From Nocardia sp. BMG111209 (GTDB taxonomy: Bacteria; Actinomycetota; Actinomycetes; Mycobacteriales; Mycobacteriaceae), in assembly GCF_000381925.1 (NCBI RefSeq), contig NZ_KB907307.1, positions 1 through 64,000 of the forward strand: 64,000 nucleotides of DNA, written 5' to 3'. A program made the translations under genes and the position numbers. This document shows positions 20,686 to 30,788 of the stretch, in pieces. Each line of letters opens with the position of its first letter. Within the stretch, counting starts at the first letter, position 1. The notes under the pieces are model-generated. The model saw nothing but the letters and a program-made list of their open reading frames with translations. It was not told the DNA's origin and searched no databases.

Positions 20686-21518
20686 GCGAAACCGATAGAT
20701 CGGCCGGGTTCCATTTGCGGCTGAGCAACTTCGAGGGTCCGTTCGACCTGTTGTTGCAGTTGATCAGTCAGCGCCGCCTGGACGTCACCGAAGTGGCGTT
20801 GCACCAGGTCACCGATGAATTCATTGCGTACACCCGCCAGCTCACCGCGAGCCTGGGTCAGGACACGACGCTGCGTGCGGACAAAATCCTCGACCAGACC
20901 ACGGAATTCCTGGTGGTGGCGGCCACCTTGCTGGATCTCAAGGCGGCCCGGTTGCTGCCGTCCGGCGAGGTGACCGACGAAGAGGACCTGGCACTGCTCG
21001 AGGCCCGGGACCTGCTGTTCGCCCGATTGCTGCAATATCGGGCGTTCAAGCAGGTCGCCGAGCTGCTCGGCGAGCTGGAATCGGTGGCGCTGCGCCGTTA
21101 TCCGCGCGCGGTCTCGCTGGAGGACCGTTATCTCGCGCTGTTGCCGGAGGTTACGCTGGGGGTCGACGCTGCGGCTTTCGCGCAGGTCGCCGCGGCGGCC
21201 TTCCGGCCACGGCCCCAGCCCAGAGTCGGGCTGGACCACATTCACGCGCACGCCTTCTCGGTCGCCGAGCAGGCGGCGCTGGTGCTGGAGTTGCTGAAGG
21301 CGCGCGGAGCCGGCGCCTGGACCACGTTCGCGGAGGTCTGCGCGGGTTGCGACCTGCCGATCCAGATCGTGGCGCGATTCCTGGCGCTGCTGGAGTTGTA
21401 CCGAGGCAAGACGATCGAGTTCGAGCAGCCCGACCCGCTGGGTCCGCTGGCGATCAGCTGGATCGGGGAGATCGATGAGACGGCACCGCCGGTGGCGTTC
21501 GAGGAGGATTACGGGTGA
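20682..21518 (+). CDS. scpA: Segregation and condensation protein A
   Basis: The 278-residue kleisin starts at TTG 20682 in a TTGA overlap with parA. The N-terminal segment FHLRLSNFEGPFDLLLQLI and LDLKAARLLPS are diagnostic, and a C-terminal winged helix follows (about 200-265). ScpA joins the heads of SMC and binds ScpB. The stop overlaps scpB. Confidence 0.94.
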   Translation: MSETDRSAGFHLRLSNFEGPFDLLLQLISQRRLDVTEVALHQVTDEFIAYTRQLTASLGQDTTLRADKILDQTTEFLVVAATLLDLKAARLLPSGEVTDEEDLALLEARDLLFARLLQYRAFKQVAELLGELESVALRRYPRAVSLEDRYLALLPEVTLGVDAAAFAQVAAAAFRPRPQPRVGLDHIHAHAFSVAEQAALVLELLKARGAGAWTTFAEVCAGCDLPIQIVARFLALLELYRGKTIEFEQPDPLGPLAISWIGEIDETAPPVAFEEDYG

Positions 21519-22225
21519 CGATGACCGCCGACACCGACCAGCCGGGAAACGAACCGCTGCCGGATGCCGACGAGACGGAGACAGCTCCCGTCATCCCGGA
21601 AATTCTCGATGAACCGGAGTTCCGGGCGGCGCTCGAGGCCATGCTGCTGGTGGTCGACGCCCCCGCACCGACGCAACTGCTGGCCGCCGCCCTCGCCGAC
21701 GCCGAATCCCGGGTGGAACGGGTGCTGCGGGAGATGTCGGCGGAACTGACCGCCCGCGGCAGCGGCATCGACCTGCGCTTCGTCGGCGACGGCTGGCGGT
21801 ACTACACTCGTACCGACTATGCGCCCTATGTGGAGCGCATGTTGCTCGACGGGTCCCGGTCCAAGCTCACCCGGGCCGCCTTGGAGACACTCGCCGTCAT
21901 CGCCTATCGTCAACCGGTTACGCGAGCACGGGTGAGTGCCGTGCGCGGAGTGAACGTCGACGGCGTCATCCGCACTCTGGTGGCCCGCGGTCTCATCGCC
22001 GAGGCCGGGGCCGATCCGGAGACCAACGGCACGCTCTACGTCACCACCGAGCTGTTCCTGGAACGGATCGGACTCGCGTCGCTGGCGGATCTGCCGGCGT
22101 TGGCGCCGCTGTTGCCGGGCGTCGACCTGATCGATGAGATCAACGAGAGCCTGGATACCGACCCCCGGTACACCAAGCTCAGGAAACCCGCCGAGTCGGA
22201 TATCGACCTCGGCACCGAGGAATGA
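21515..22225 (+). CDS. scpB: Segregation and condensation protein B
   Basis: The 236-residue protein starts at GTG 21515 in a GTGA overlap. Two winged-helix domains are visible, with FRAALEAMLLVVDAPAP and the diagnostic SKLTRAALETLAVIAYRQPVTR-type segment, then VNVDGVIRTLVARGLI. It dimerises on ScpA in the SMC condensin complex. A short acidic N-terminal tail (about 1-35) precedes the domain. Confidence 0.94.
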   Translation: MTMTADTDQPGNEPLPDADETETAPVIPEILDEPEFRAALEAMLLVVDAPAPTQLLAAALADAESRVERVLREMSAELTARGSGIDLRFVGDGWRYYTRTDYAPYVERMLLDGSRSKLTRAALETLAVIAYRQPVTRARVSAVRGVNVDGVIRTLVARGLIAEAGADPETNGTLYVTTELFLERIGLASLADLPALAPLLPGVDLIDEINESLDTDPRYTKLRKPAESDIDLGTEE

Positions 22226-22265
22226 CAGGACTCCGGAGCGGAGCCTGCGAACAACCAGAGGAACT

Positions 22266-23801
22266 GTGAACACACCCGCTCGCCGAGATGGCACACCGGA
22301 TGACAGAAGACGTGGCGCCGAACCCAGAGGTGGTTCGGGCCGGGGACGCGGACCCGCGTCCCCACGAGGCGCTCGGGGGGAGCGCGGATACGGGGACGGC
22401 GATCGTCGCTACGGCGATACGCCACGCGGCGGATCCGGTGATCGCGGCCGCCGCGGGTCGGGGGATTCCGGCGGTTACGGCGACGCCGGCCGCGGCGGTT
22501 CCGGCCGGACCGGTTACGACCGCGACGGATACGGCAATGCCGGCCGCGGCGCGCGCGGTGGATCCGGCGGTGGCCAGGGCGACCGCAGCGGATCCGCGTC
22601 CCGCGACTACGGGCAGAACCGGTACGGCGACTCGTCGCGCGGCTCGTACGGCGACTCGGCCCGGGGGTCGTACGGCGACTCCGGCGGCCGCGGCGCTCGC
22701 GACGCCGACCGCGGCGGGTACGGATCGTCGCGCGGCGGCGGCTACAGCGACGACGCACGCGGTGGCCGGAGCGGCGATCGCGGCGCGTCCCGTGGCTCGG
22801 CCGGTGGCCGTGGCACGGTCGCGGGCCGTGGACGCCCGAATACGGGCCGGGACGGGTACGCCGAGGACGGCCGGTCCGGCCGCCCCGAGCGCAGCGGCGG
22901 CTCGACCGGATTCGGTAGCGGCCGCCCGGTCCCGCCGAAGCCGGCCCGCAAGACCAAGCCGGAGCGGCAGAAGCGCCAGCCGACCGTGCTGAGCTTCGCC
23001 AAGCCCGCGCGGCGGCAGAACGTCGACGCGGTCGCGGAGGTCCCGAGTCCGAAGAAGCTGCCCTGGGGTGAGGGCGAACGGCTGCAGAAGGTGCTGGCGA
23101 AGGCCGGTGTCGCCTCCCGGCGCGCCGCCGAGGAACTCATCGACGAGGGCCGGGTCGAGGTCGACGGAGCCGTCGTGCGCGAGCAGGGCCTGCGCGTCGA
23201 TCCGGAGACGGCGGTCGTGCGGGTCGACGGCGTGCGCGTCGTCGTGCGCGAGGAGCAGGTGTATCTCGCGCTCAACAAGCCGAAGGGCTGGCAGTCGACC
23301 ATGTCCGACGAGCTGAACCGTCCCTGCGTCGGCGATCTGGTCGCCGAGCGGGTGATGGCCGGGCAGCGGCTGTTCCACGTCGGCCGTCTCGACGCCGATA
23401 CCGAGGGCCTGCTGCTGCTCACCAACGACGGTGATCTCGCGCACCGGCTGATGCACCCGTCGTTCCAGGTGTCGAAGACCTATCTGGCGACCGTGCACGG
23501 CGAGGTGAAGCGCGAGACGAGCAAGCTGCTCCACCAGGGCGTCGAACTCGAGGACGGTCCCGCGAAGGTCGACCGGTTCCAGGTGCTGGAGTACGGCGAC
23601 GGCAAATCGCTGGTCAAGGTGGTGCTGCACGAGGGCCGCAAGCACATCGTGCGCCGCCTGCTGGCCGAGGTGGACCATCCGGTGATCGGTCTGGTCCGGA
23701 CGCATATCGGCCCGGTCGCACTCGGCGACCAACGGCCGGGCACCCTGCGGGTGCTCGGTCGCGACGAAATCGGAAAGCTGTACGAGGCGGTGTCGTTGTG
23801 A
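22266..23801 (+). CDS. rluB: RluB-type 23S rRNA pseudouridine synthase with long Gly/Arg/Asp-rich N-terminus
   Basis: The 511-residue protein starts at GTG 22266. Residues about 10-235 are low-complexity ([23 protein letters not shown] repeats). The enzyme core follows: S4 domain ([20 protein letters not shown], about 265-320) and pseudouridine synthase domain with catalytic Asp in [13 protein letters not shown] (about 375) and [10 protein letters not shown]. The M. tuberculosis counterpart is about 254 residues, so the N-terminus doubles the size. The stop overlaps the cmk start. The target is probably a helix in 23S domain V or its neighbour, by family. Confidence 0.9.
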   Translation: MNTPARRDGTPDDRRRGAEPRGGSGRGRGPASPRGARGERGYGDGDRRYGDTPRGGSGDRGRRGSGDSGGYGDAGRGGSGRTGYDRDGYGNAGRGARGGSGGGQGDRSGSASRDYGQNRYGDSSRGSYGDSARGSYGDSGGRGARDADRGGYGSSRGGGYSDDARGGRSGDRGASRGSAGGRGTVAGRGRPNTGRDGYAEDGRSGRPERSGGSTGFGSGRPVPPKPARKTKPERQKRQPTVLSFAKPARRQNVDAVAEVPSPKKLPWGEGERLQKVLAKAGVASRRAAEELIDEGRVEVDGAVVREQGLRVDPETAVVRVDGVRVVVREEQVYLALNKPKGWQSTMSDELNRPCVGDLVAERVMAGQRLFHVGRLDADTEGLLLLTNDGDLAHRLMHPSFQVSKTYLATVHGEVKRETSKLLHQGVELEDGPAKVDRFQVLEYGDGKSLVKVVLHEGRKHIVRRLLAEVDHPVIGLVRTHIGPVALGDQRPGTLRVLGRDEIGKLYEAVSL

Positions 23802-24553
23802 ACGGCGGTGTGAAGACCGTGGGGGTCTACATGGGCAATGATGTTTCGGACCGATTGCTCGGATCGTCGCCGCTGGTCGTGGCGATGGACGGGCCTTCCG
23901 GTACCGGCAAGTCCAGTGTGTCCCGGCGGCTGGCGACGCGGCTGGGTGCCCGCTATCTCGACACCGGCGCGATGTACCGGGTGGCCACGCTGCGCGTACT
24001 GCGCACCGGCGCCGATCTGGCCGATCCGTCGGCGATCGCGGCGGTCGTGAAGGATCTGCCGCTGGCCATCGGCACCGATCCCAGCCGCGAGTCGATCGCG
24101 CTCGACGGCGAGGACGTCTCCGGTGAGATCCGCGGTAATGCGGTGACCAAGGCGGTGTCGGCCGTCTCGGCGGTGCCCGAGGTCCGCGAACAGCTGGTCG
24201 CGATGCAGCGCGAGCTCACCGCGGCCGCCGGGCGGATCGTCGTCGAGGGTCGCGACATCGGCACGGTCGTGCTGACCGACGCCGACGCCAAGATCTACCT
24301 GACCGCCTCCGCCGAGGCCCGCGCGTCCCGGCGCAATCAGCAGAACATCGCGGAGGGCCGTGGCGACGATTACGCGGCGGTCCTCGCCGACGTGCAGCGC
24401 CGCGACAACCTGGACTCGACCCGCGCGGTGTCGCCGCTGCGGGCCGCGGAGGACGCGGTACTGGTCGACACCAGTGACCTCAGTATGGACGAGGTCATCG
24501 ACGAGCTGTACAACGTTGTGGCGGAACGAATTTCGGTGGGAGGTCGCGAATGA
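23798..24553 (+). CDS. cmk: Cytidylate kinase
   Basis: The 251-residue protein has the P-loop [14 protein letters not shown], the CMP-binding [13 protein letters not shown], and [12 protein letters not shown] 23798 overlaps the rluB stop; ATG 23831 (MGNDVS) is the alternative and would remove 11 non-conserved residues. It phosphorylates CMP and dCMP. The C-terminus overlaps der in an ATGA. Confidence 0.94.
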   Translation: MNGGVKTVGVYMGNDVSDRLLGSSPLVVAMDGPSGTGKSSVSRRLATRLGARYLDTGAMYRVATLRVLRTGADLADPSAIAAVVKDLPLAIGTDPSRESIALDGEDVSGEIRGNAVTKAVSAVSAVPEVREQLVAMQRELTAAAGRIVVEGRDIGTVVLTDADAKIYLTASAEARASRRNQQNIAEGRGDDYAAVLADVQRRDNLDSTRAVSPLRAAEDAVLVDTSDLSMDEVIDELYNVVAERISVGGRE

Positions 24554-25971
24554 CCGGAATCGAGACCGCCGACGGCACCTGGTCCGACGAATCCGATTGG
24601 GAGATCGCCGATTCGGTCGAGGGGGACGAGTTCGGCGATCACGTCCCGATGCCGACGCTGGCCGTGGTCGGCCGCCCGAACGTCGGCAAATCCACTCTGG
24701 TGAACCGGATCCTGGGCCGCCGCGAGGCGGTCGTGGAGGATGTGCCCGGCGTGACCCGGGACCGGATCTCCTACGAGGCGCAGTGGGCCGGCCGGAAATT
24801 CCTGGTGCAGGACACCGGCGGCTGGGAGCCCGACGCCAAGGGGTTGCAGCAGGCGGTGGCCCGGCAGGCCGAACTGGCGATGCGGACCGCCGACGCGATC
24901 CTGCTCGTCGTCGACGCGACCGTCGGCGCCACCTCGACCGACGAGGCGGTGGCGAAGACGTTGCGCCGCGCGCAGACTCCGGTGATCCTGGTCGCCAACA
25001 AGGTCGACGGCGAGCGACTGGAGGCCGAGGCCGCGGTGCTGTGGTCCCTGGGCCTCGGCGAGCCGCGTCTGGTCAGCGCCGCGCACGGCCGCGGCACCGG
25101 CGATCTGCTCGACGATGTGCTGGCGGTGCTGCCGGAAACCCCGCGCGAGGACATCGGTCCCCGGACCGGCGGTCCGCGCCGGGTGGCGCTGGTCGGCAAG
25201 CCGAACGTCGGCAAGTCGAGCCTGCTGAACAAGCTGGCCGGCGACGAGCGCTCGGTGGTGCACGACGTGGCCGGTACCACCGTCGACCCGGTCGATTCGC
25301 TGGTCGAATTGGGCGGTAAGACTTGGCGTTTCGTCGACACCGCGGGCCTGCGCCGCAAGGTCGGCAACGCCGCGGGCGCCGAGTACTACGCCTCGCTGCG
25401 CACCAAGTCCGCGATCGAGGCCGCCGAGGTGGCGGTCATGCTGATCGACGCGTCGGTCCCGATCACCGAGCAGGACCTGCGGGTGATCAGCATGGTGGTC
25501 GACGCCGGCCGGGCGCTGGTGCTGGCGTTCAACAAATGGGATCTCGTCGACGAGGACCGCCGCGAGCAACTGGAACGCGAGATCGACCGCGAGACGGTGC
25601 AGATCCGCTGGGCGGAGCGGGTCAACATCTCCGCCCACACCGGGCGCGCCGTGCAGAAGCTCGTGCCGGTGATGGAGACGGCCCTCGAGTCCTGGGACAA
25701 GCGGATTCCCACCGGGCGGCTCAACAACTGGCTCAAGGAGGTCCTCGCCTCCACGCCACCGCCGATGCGCGGCGGCCGGCTGCCCCGCGTCCTGTTCGCC
25801 ACCCAGGCGGCCACCCGTCCGCCGACGTTCGTGCTGTTCAGCACCGGCTTCCTGGAGGCCGGGTACCGCCGGTTCCTGGAGCGCCGGCTGCGCGAGGAGT
25901 TCGGCTTCGACGGGTCCCCGGTGCGGATCTCGGTCCGGGTGCGGGAGAAGCGCGAGCGCGTCAGGAAGTAG
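24550..25971 (+). CDS. der: Ribosome-assembly GTPase Der (EngA)
   Basis: The 473-residue protein has two tandem GTPase domains with P-loops GRPNVGKST (about residue 41) and GKPNVGKSS (about 217), DxxG switches (DTGGW, DTAGL) and NKxD motifs (NKVD, NKWD), then a C-terminal KH-like domain (about 390-473). Der helps assemble the 50S subunit. It is the last gene of the parA-scpAB-rluB-cmk-der run and is followed by a strong hairpin. Confidence 0.96.
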   Translation: MTGIETADGTWSDESDWEIADSVEGDEFGDHVPMPTLAVVGRPNVGKSTLVNRILGRREAVVEDVPGVTRDRISYEAQWAGRKFLVQDTGGWEPDAKGLQQAVARQAELAMRTADAILLVVDATVGATSTDEAVAKTLRRAQTPVILVANKVDGERLEAEAAVLWSLGLGEPRLVSAAHGRGTGDLLDDVLAVLPETPREDIGPRTGGPRRVALVGKPNVGKSSLLNKLAGDERSVVHDVAGTTVDPVDSLVELGGKTWRFVDTAGLRRKVGNAAGAEYYASLRTKSAIEAAEVAVMLIDASVPITEQDLRVISMVVDAGRALVLAFNKWDLVDEDRREQLEREIDRETVQIRWAERVNISAHTGRAVQKLVPVMETALESWDKRIPTGRLNNWLKEVLASTPPPMRGGRLPRVLFATQAATRPPTFVLFSTGFLEAGYRRFLERRLREEFGFDGSPVRISVRVREKRERVRK

Positions 25972-25989
25972 CAGATTCGGTTCGTGATC

Positions 25990-26020
25990 GGGAGATCCGT
26001 TGCCTGGCAACGGATCTCCC
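25990..26020 (+). terminator. Terminator of the parA-der operon
   Basis: Arms 25990-26003 (GGGAGATCCGTTGC) and 26007-26020 (GCAACGGATCTCCC) are perfectly complementary over 14 bases with a 3-base loop, followed by TTTCC. It starts 19 bases after the der stop. Confidence 0.85.
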
Positions 26021-26228
26021 TTTCCGTTCGCGGGAGTCCGGATACCGGCCGCTGAGTACCGTTCCGGGCCGGGGCGAAGTAATCGGATCGCGCTGACTGC
26101 AATTCTGTTGCGGGGCACGTCGTCCTGCGAATCTACAGCCGTGGCACCGCCGGCTAGGATGGCCGGGCGCGGTGACCCGGTACGGATTCGAGGTGGTGCG
26201 GGACGTGCACATCGGGGAGGTCGGCGAC

Positions 26229-27617
26229 GTGGGTAGTCACGAGTCCATTGCCGGGGCGATCGGGAATACACCGCTGGTGCGGTTGAATCGGGTGGCCGAG
26301 GGGCTCGAGGCCGCCGTCTACGTGAAGCTCGAATATCTGAATCCGCTGGGCAGCGTGAAGGATCGGGCCGCGCTGTCGATGATCGAGGCGGCCGAACGAT
26401 CCGGCGAGTTGCGGCCCGGCGGGACGGTGGTCGAGGCGACCTCCGGTAACACCGGCATCGCGCTGGCCGCGATCGCCGCCGCGCGCGGCTACCGATCGGT
26501 GGTGGTGGTCCCCGACAAGTCCAGCGCCGAGAAGGTCGCACTGTTGCGCGCGTACGGGGCGGAGGTCCATGTCTCGCCGGGCAGCCGCCCCGCACATCAT
26601 CCGGAGTTCGTGCGCAACGTGGCCCGGCGGCTGGCGGAGGAGATTCCGGGCGGCTGGCTCGCCGGCCAGTACGACAATCCGGCCAATCCGGCGGCGCACC
26701 GCGCCACCACCGGACCGGAGATCTGGACCCAGACCGCCGGTGCCGTCACACATTTCGTCGCCGGGGTCGGGACCGGCGGAACCGTCAGCGGTGCGGGCGA
26801 ATTCCTCAAGGCGGTGTCGCGGGGCGCGGTGCAGGTGATCGGCGCGGACCCGGAGACCTCCGCCTACGGCGGTGGCGACGGCCGGGCCTGGTACGTCGAA
26901 TCCGTCGGCCACCACCTGCATCCGGAGACCGAGGTCGACCAGTGGCCCTCCTCGTACCACCGGGACGTGGTGGACCGGATCGAACGCGTCGGTGATGCCG
27001 AGGCCCTGCGGGTGCTGCACCGGCTGTCCCGCGCGGAGGGCCTGCTGCTCGGTGGTTCCTCCGGTACCGCGATCGCGGCGGCGCTGCGAGTGGCCCGGCC
27101 ACTGGGCCCGGAATCGGTGGTGGTCGTGATCGCACCGGATTCCGGCCGTTCGTATCTGTCGAAGTATTTCGACGACGACTGGCTGGGCCGCCTGGGATTC
27201 CCGCTGCTGCGCGAGGGTACCGAGCCGACCGTCGGTGTGGCGCTGACGATTCCGCTCGACGGCCACGTCCGCACCGTGCCGTCCCGCGCCACCGTCGCCG
27301 AGGCGCGGGCACTGCTCGGCGGGGCACCGGCGTTGCCGGTGTTGTTGCAGCGCAAGGTCTCCGGACCGGCACAGATCGCGGAGGTGCTCGGCGCGGCGAG
27401 TGCGGTGACCCTGGACCGGGTCCCGGACACCGACCCGGTGACCGCGCACCTGAGCGCGCCGCTGCCGGTGGTGGGCACCACCGACCCCATTTCCCGTGCG
27501 GCCGAGCGAATTTCCGGATACGCCGGACCGGTGGTGGTCGCGCATGAGGGGCGCGGCGTCACCCTGGTCGACGCGACGGAGATCGCCGCCGCCGGGGTGG
27601 ACTACCGAGGCCGGTGA
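26229..27617 (+). CDS. Cystathionine beta-synthase / cysteine synthase-like PLP enzyme
   Basis: The 462-residue start is GTG 26229, with GGGGAGG eight bases upstream; the open frame extends to 26172. The PLP fold is typical: GNTPLVRLN, PLP Lys 44 in GSVKDRA, VEATSGNTGIALA, the phosphate-binding GVGTGGTVSGAG and LLGGSSGTA. Residues about 345-462 form a degenerate CBS-pair-like tail. Length matches M. tuberculosis Cbs (464), though this looks like a paralogue with SGSVKDR in place of SSKDR. It would join Ser (or acetylserine) with homocysteine or sulfide; which one is not decided by sequence. Confidence 0.85.
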   Translation: MGSHESIAGAIGNTPLVRLNRVAEGLEAAVYVKLEYLNPLGSVKDRAALSMIEAAERSGELRPGGTVVEATSGNTGIALAAIAAARGYRSVVVVPDKSSAEKVALLRAYGAEVHVSPGSRPAHHPEFVRNVARRLAEEIPGGWLAGQYDNPANPAAHRATTGPEIWTQTAGAVTHFVAGVGTGGTVSGAGEFLKAVSRGAVQVIGADPETSAYGGGDGRAWYVESVGHHLHPETEVDQWPSSYHRDVVDRIERVGDAEALRVLHRLSRAEGLLLGGSSGTAIAAALRVARPLGPESVVVVIAPDSGRSYLSKYFDDDWLGRLGFPLLREGTEPTVGVALTIPLDGHVRTVPSRATVAEARALLGGAPALPVLLQRKVSGPAQIAEVLGAASAVTLDRVPDTDPVTAHLSAPLPVVGTTDPISRAAERISGYAGPVVVAHEGRGVTLVDATEIAAAGVDYRGR

Positions 27618-27644
27618 CGGGTGCCCGGAAGGTGCTGTGCCGCC

Positions 27645-28328
27645 TCAGTTGCCACCGGCGGCCGCGGCCAGTGCCTTCACCACTTCGGCGGCGACGACGG
27701 CGTGGCCGGAGATGTTGAAATGAATGTTGTCGGCGGACATCACATTCCGGCGTTGGCCGACGGGATGCCACCACAGGTCGACCAGGATCGCGTCGTGCCG
27801 ATCGGCGACCCGGCGGATCACCTTGTTGATCCGATCCAGGCGATCACGGAACGGAGCCAGTGCGGGAACATCCATCGGGACCGCGTCGGCGATGGTCATG
27901 GTGGCGATCCGGGCGCCGATCTTGCGGCCCGCGGCGAAGATTCGCTCCAGATTGTCTTCGGCGGCTTCGTAATCGGGCTCGTCCGTCCAGAGATCGTTAC
28001 CGCCACACGCGACATACAACAGATCCGGCTCGAAAGCGATTGCCGCGTCGAGTTGTTCGTCCGCGACCTGACGGGTGGTGGCGTTGATCCGGCCGACATT
28101 GAGGAATTCGACCTCGCCGATCGCCGCCCGTAACACGCTGATCACCCGTGGGGCCCAATATACTTCGCGGTATCCGGGGCTGGCGTCGCCGGTGCCGCGG
28201 GCGGTACTGTCACCGACGAGGGCGATCCGCCGCCAGGGAGCGGTGCGCAACATCTCGACGGCAATGTCGTCGGCGAGGCAATCCGGATCGGTGTCCTCGG
28301 TGTAGCCCAGCCCGGTCGGATTCGCCAT
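27645..28328 (-). CDS. SGNH-hydrolase (GDSL-type) protein
   Basis: The start ATG 28328, with AGGAG upstream, gives 227 residues; there is no signal peptide. SGNH blocks are present: VGDSTARG (Ser about residue 41), VACGGNDLW and NIHFNISGH (Asp replaced by Asn before His). It would hydrolyse an ester or thioester in the cytosol. It is divergent from the SDR gene; the shared 279-base gap carries GAACG-type operators and the TAGGGG repeat. It may therefore belong to the polyketide cluster as an editing or release esterase, but that is inference. Confidence 0.8.
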   Translation of the reverse strand: MANPTGLGYTEDTDPDCLADDIAVEMLRTAPWRRIALVGDSTARGTGDASPGYREVYWAPRVISVLRAAIGEVEFLNVGRINATTRQVADEQLDAAIAFEPDLLYVACGGNDLWTDEPDYEAAEDNLERIFAAGRKIGARIATMTIADAVPMDVPALAPFRDRLDRINKVIRRVADRHDAILVDLWWHPVGQRRNVMSADNIHFNISGHAVVAAEVVKALAAAAGGN

Positions 28329-28400
28329 GACTTTCTCCTCTTGGTGCGTTGCCGCCGCGGAGCGATGCGCGGGGGTACCATCGATCATAGATCAAAGAAC

Positions 28401-28412
28401 GAACGTACGTGC
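28401..28412. promoter_or_regulatory. GAACG-TA-CGTGC element, candidate TetR site 1
   Basis: Matches the GAACG-NN-CGTKC motif found beside the TetR gene at 60121 and 60254. Thirteen of 14 bases around it equal the 60253-60266 site. It lies 73 bases upstream of the SGNH start. Confidence 0.5.
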
Positions 28413-28479
28413 GGTCGAACTTACCGGCCATCCGGTCGGTGGTCAAGGTTGGTGCAGGTCCGTTCGGCGTCCGCCCGGC

Positions 28480-28501
28480 TAGGGGGCGGATAGGGGTTTA
28501 C
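28480..28501 (+). promoter_or_regulatory. TAGGGG direct repeat (copy 1), candidate activator site of the SDR gene
   Basis: TAGGGG at 28480-28485 and again at 28491-28496, followed by TTTAC; period 11 bases. The same arrangement lies upstream of the first PKS and the MqnA operon. Confidence 0.6.
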
Positions 28502-28538
28502 CTGCGCAGTCGTTGCGGGCGAGCCTGGTCGCATCGGC

Positions 28539-28550
28539 GAACGGTCGTTC
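28539..28550. promoter_or_regulatory. GAACG-GT-CGTTC palindrome, candidate TetR site 2
   Basis: Arms GAACG/CGTTC with a 2-base centre, 57 bases upstream of the SDR start and nearly equal to GAACGATCGTTC at 60121-60132. Confidence 0.55.
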
Positions 28551-28607
28551 GGACTGGAATGCGCCTCTCGGCGCTCGTAGCTCGTCGACAGAATTCCAGG
28601 AGGAGCT

Positions 28608-29429
28608 GTGAAAGATCTCAAGGATCGGACCGTGCTGCTGACCGGTGCTTCCGGTGGCATCGGCAAACAGGTGGCCCGGTTGCTGGCGGCCCAGGGCGCG
28701 CACGTGGCGCTGGTCGGCCGGCAATCGGACATCCTCGGCACACTCGCCGAGGAACTGCGTGGCGCCGGGGTGAAGGCCGAGCCGGTGATCGGCGATCTGG
28801 CCGACCTCGAGTCGCTCGACGATCTGGTCGACCGGGCCGAGCAGGCGCTGGGTCCCATCGACGTACTGATCAACAACGCGGGTGTCGAACTCGCTGCCGC
28901 CTTGACGAGATACGAGCCGGCCGAACTGAATTGGATCCTGAACGTCAATCTGACCGCACCCATGCTGCTGACCCGGCGGGTGCTGCCGGGCATGGCGGAG
29001 CGCGGCCGCGGCCACGTCGTGTTCGTCTCCAGCGGCGCGGCCAAGGTGGCGCCGGCCTATCAGGCGCCGTACGCCGCCACCAAGGCCGGCCTCGCGGCCC
29101 TGTCGCAGTCGCTGCGCGCCGAGTACAGCAACACCCCGCTCGGCTTCTCGGTGGTGCTGCCGGGCTTCGTGAAAGGTGATGGCATGTACCAGGTTTGGGT
29201 CGACAAGGGGGTGAAGGCGAGCCCGATGCTCGGATCCACCACGGTGGACCGGATCGCCGGGAAGATCGTCGGCGCCATCCGCCGCGACAAATCCGAGGTG
29301 CTGGACATGGGAATGCCGGTGCGGTCGATGTTCGCGACCACACAGCTGTCGCCGGGCTTCGCCGATCGGCTGGCCCGGCGCATGTCCCCGGTCTTCCGCA
29401 CTCAGGCGAAGACGCGAGATCGGCTGTAA
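28608..29429 (+). CDS. Short-chain dehydrogenase/reductase
   Basis: The 273-residue protein starts at GTG 28608 after AGGAG. Rossmann motif TGASGGIGKQ (residues 13-22), NNAG in VLINNAGVEL, catalytic Ser in VSSGAAK and Tyr/Lys in YAATK are present. The C-terminal part (ASPMLGSTTVDRIAGKIVGAI) resembles a membrane-tending SDR group. It uses NAD(P)H to reduce or oxidise an alcohol. Two motif classes shared with the PKS operons in its promoter suggest it acts on the cluster product or a precursor. Alternatively it is lipid metabolism unrelated to the cluster. Confidence 0.88.
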   Translation: MKDLKDRTVLLTGASGGIGKQVARLLAAQGAHVALVGRQSDILGTLAEELRGAGVKAEPVIGDLADLESLDDLVDRAEQALGPIDVLINNAGVELAAALTRYEPAELNWILNVNLTAPMLLTRRVLPGMAERGRGHVVFVSSGAAKVAPAYQAPYAATKAGLAALSQSLRAEYSNTPLGFSVVLPGFVKGDGMYQVWVDKGVKASPMLGSTTVDRIAGKIVGAIRRDKSEVLDMGMPVRSMFATTQLSPGFADRLARRMSPVFRTQAKTRDRL

Positions 29430-29436
29430 CACAACA

Positions 29437-30780
29437 CTATCGGCACCGAGATCCTTGGAAGGCGCCGAGATCGACACTGTCGGCCATCGCCTGGTGCCCC
29501 CGCGGATTGGGGTGCACCAGGGTGGGCGACACCAGATCCGGCCGCTGCGCGGCCGGATCTGCCGGGTCGCGCAGCACCGCGTCGAAGTCGATCACGTCGT
29601 CGGCCACGTGTTGCGTGCGAATCCAGGCATTCACCTGTTGCCGGACCGGATCGGAATTCGGTGATATACCGCCGGCGATGAACGACCGGACCGAGGGCGG
29701 AATCGTCGCCAGATGCAATCGGATACCTGCCGCGTGCAGCCGGTTCGCGATATCGGTGTACGCGGCGGCGAGCTGCTCCGGCGTCTGTGTCGGCGGAAAT
29801 GCGAGATCGTTGGTCCCCATCGCGAGAATGACATCGCTGATTCCCGCGGTATCGATCACGTCGCGCTGCAGTCGCGCCAGCGCACCGGGTCCGGTCTGCG
29901 GGATCGTTTCATCGAGGACCACCCGGTTCCCCCAGGTGCTCGAATTCAATACCGAGAGCGGAATTCCGGCAGCGTTCAAACGGCGCTGCAGAAAATCGGT
30001 GTACCGGAGATTGCGGTCCACGATTGCCGGATCCTGCGGTCCCTCGTAATATGTCGCACCCTCGTATCCGGTGCTGATCGAATCGCCCACCGTCACGACG
30101 CTGGAATATTGCGCGGGCGCCAGGACGTCCACGCCGAAGGCGAACAGCACGCTCGTGGTGTTCATGGTCAGCGCGGCCCCGGCCGGGTCGGTGGTCTGAT
30201 CACCGGAGCCGGGCGGCCCGTAGTAGCTGGTCGACAGGCCGACGATGTTCTCGGCCGCCAGGACCGACAGGCCGGGCACGAAGACGCTGACGGAAAGCGG
30301 TGTGAACGCGTCGAAATCGAGATCGATCGGGTCACTGACCAGGTCGGCGTCCGGCGCGGCGGTCACCGACGCCTGTCCGCCGAAGGTGACGTGGCGGAGC
30401 GTGTCGGGCCGCACGGACGACCCCTGATCCTGCTCGGCCAGCGTGACCGCGCCGAAGGTGACCGGCAGCGGATTGTGCCGGTTGGTGAGGTGCAGCCGCA
30501 GCGTCTGCCCGCCGAGGTGCGGCACGACCACGATCCGATATGTCTGGTCGAACAACGACCTGGTGGGGGTGAGGGCCATGTCGGAGACGGGCATGGCGTC
30601 CGACGGTGACATCAGCCAGCTGCCCACCCAGTGCGGACCGCCGCAGCCGCCGTCGGCCGGGTCGGCGTGCGCGGCCGACGCCGTCGCCGTGGCGAGCAGG
30701 CAGGCCAGCGCGAACGCCGGCAGTGCTGCTCGATATTTTTTCGGAATTCCCAGGCCGTGTGGATTTCCGGTGCGTTTCAT
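29437..30780 (-). CDS. Secreted SGNH/GDSL hydrolase
   Basis: The 447-residue protein has an N-terminal signal peptide (basic MKRTGNPHGLGIPKKYR, hydrophobic ALPAFALACLLATATA, cut near AHADPAD at about residue 40). An N-terminal beta-sandwich (about 50-220) precedes the SGNH domain: VTVGDSIST (Ser about 234), ILAMGTNDLAF and LVHPNPRGHQAMAD. It matches exported carbohydrate esterase-type lipases of actinobacteria. It is divergent from PKS1 with only 230 bases between. It ends 7 bases from the SDR stop (convergent), with no hairpin seen between. Confidence 0.85.
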   Translation of the reverse strand: MKRTGNPHGLGIPKKYRAALPAFALACLLATATASAAHADPADGGCGGPHWVGSWLMSPSDAMPVSDMALTPTRSLFDQTYRIVVVPHLGGQTLRLHLTNRHNPLPVTFGAVTLAEQDQGSSVRPDTLRHVTFGGQASVTAAPDADLVSDPIDLDFDAFTPLSVSVFVPGLSVLAAENIVGLSTSYYGPPGSGDQTTDPAGAALTMNTTSVLFAFGVDVLAPAQYSSVVTVGDSISTGYEGATYYEGPQDPAIVDRNLRYTDFLQRRLNAAGIPLSVLNSSTWGNRVVLDETIPQTGPGALARLQRDVIDTAGISDVILAMGTNDLAFPPTQTPEQLAAAYTDIANRLHAAGIRLHLATIPPSVRSFIAGGISPNSDPVRQQVNAWIRTQHVADDVIDFDAVLRDPADPAAQRPDLVSPTLVHPNPRGHQAMADSVDLGAFQGSRCR

Positions 30781-30788
30781 ACCAGTGA

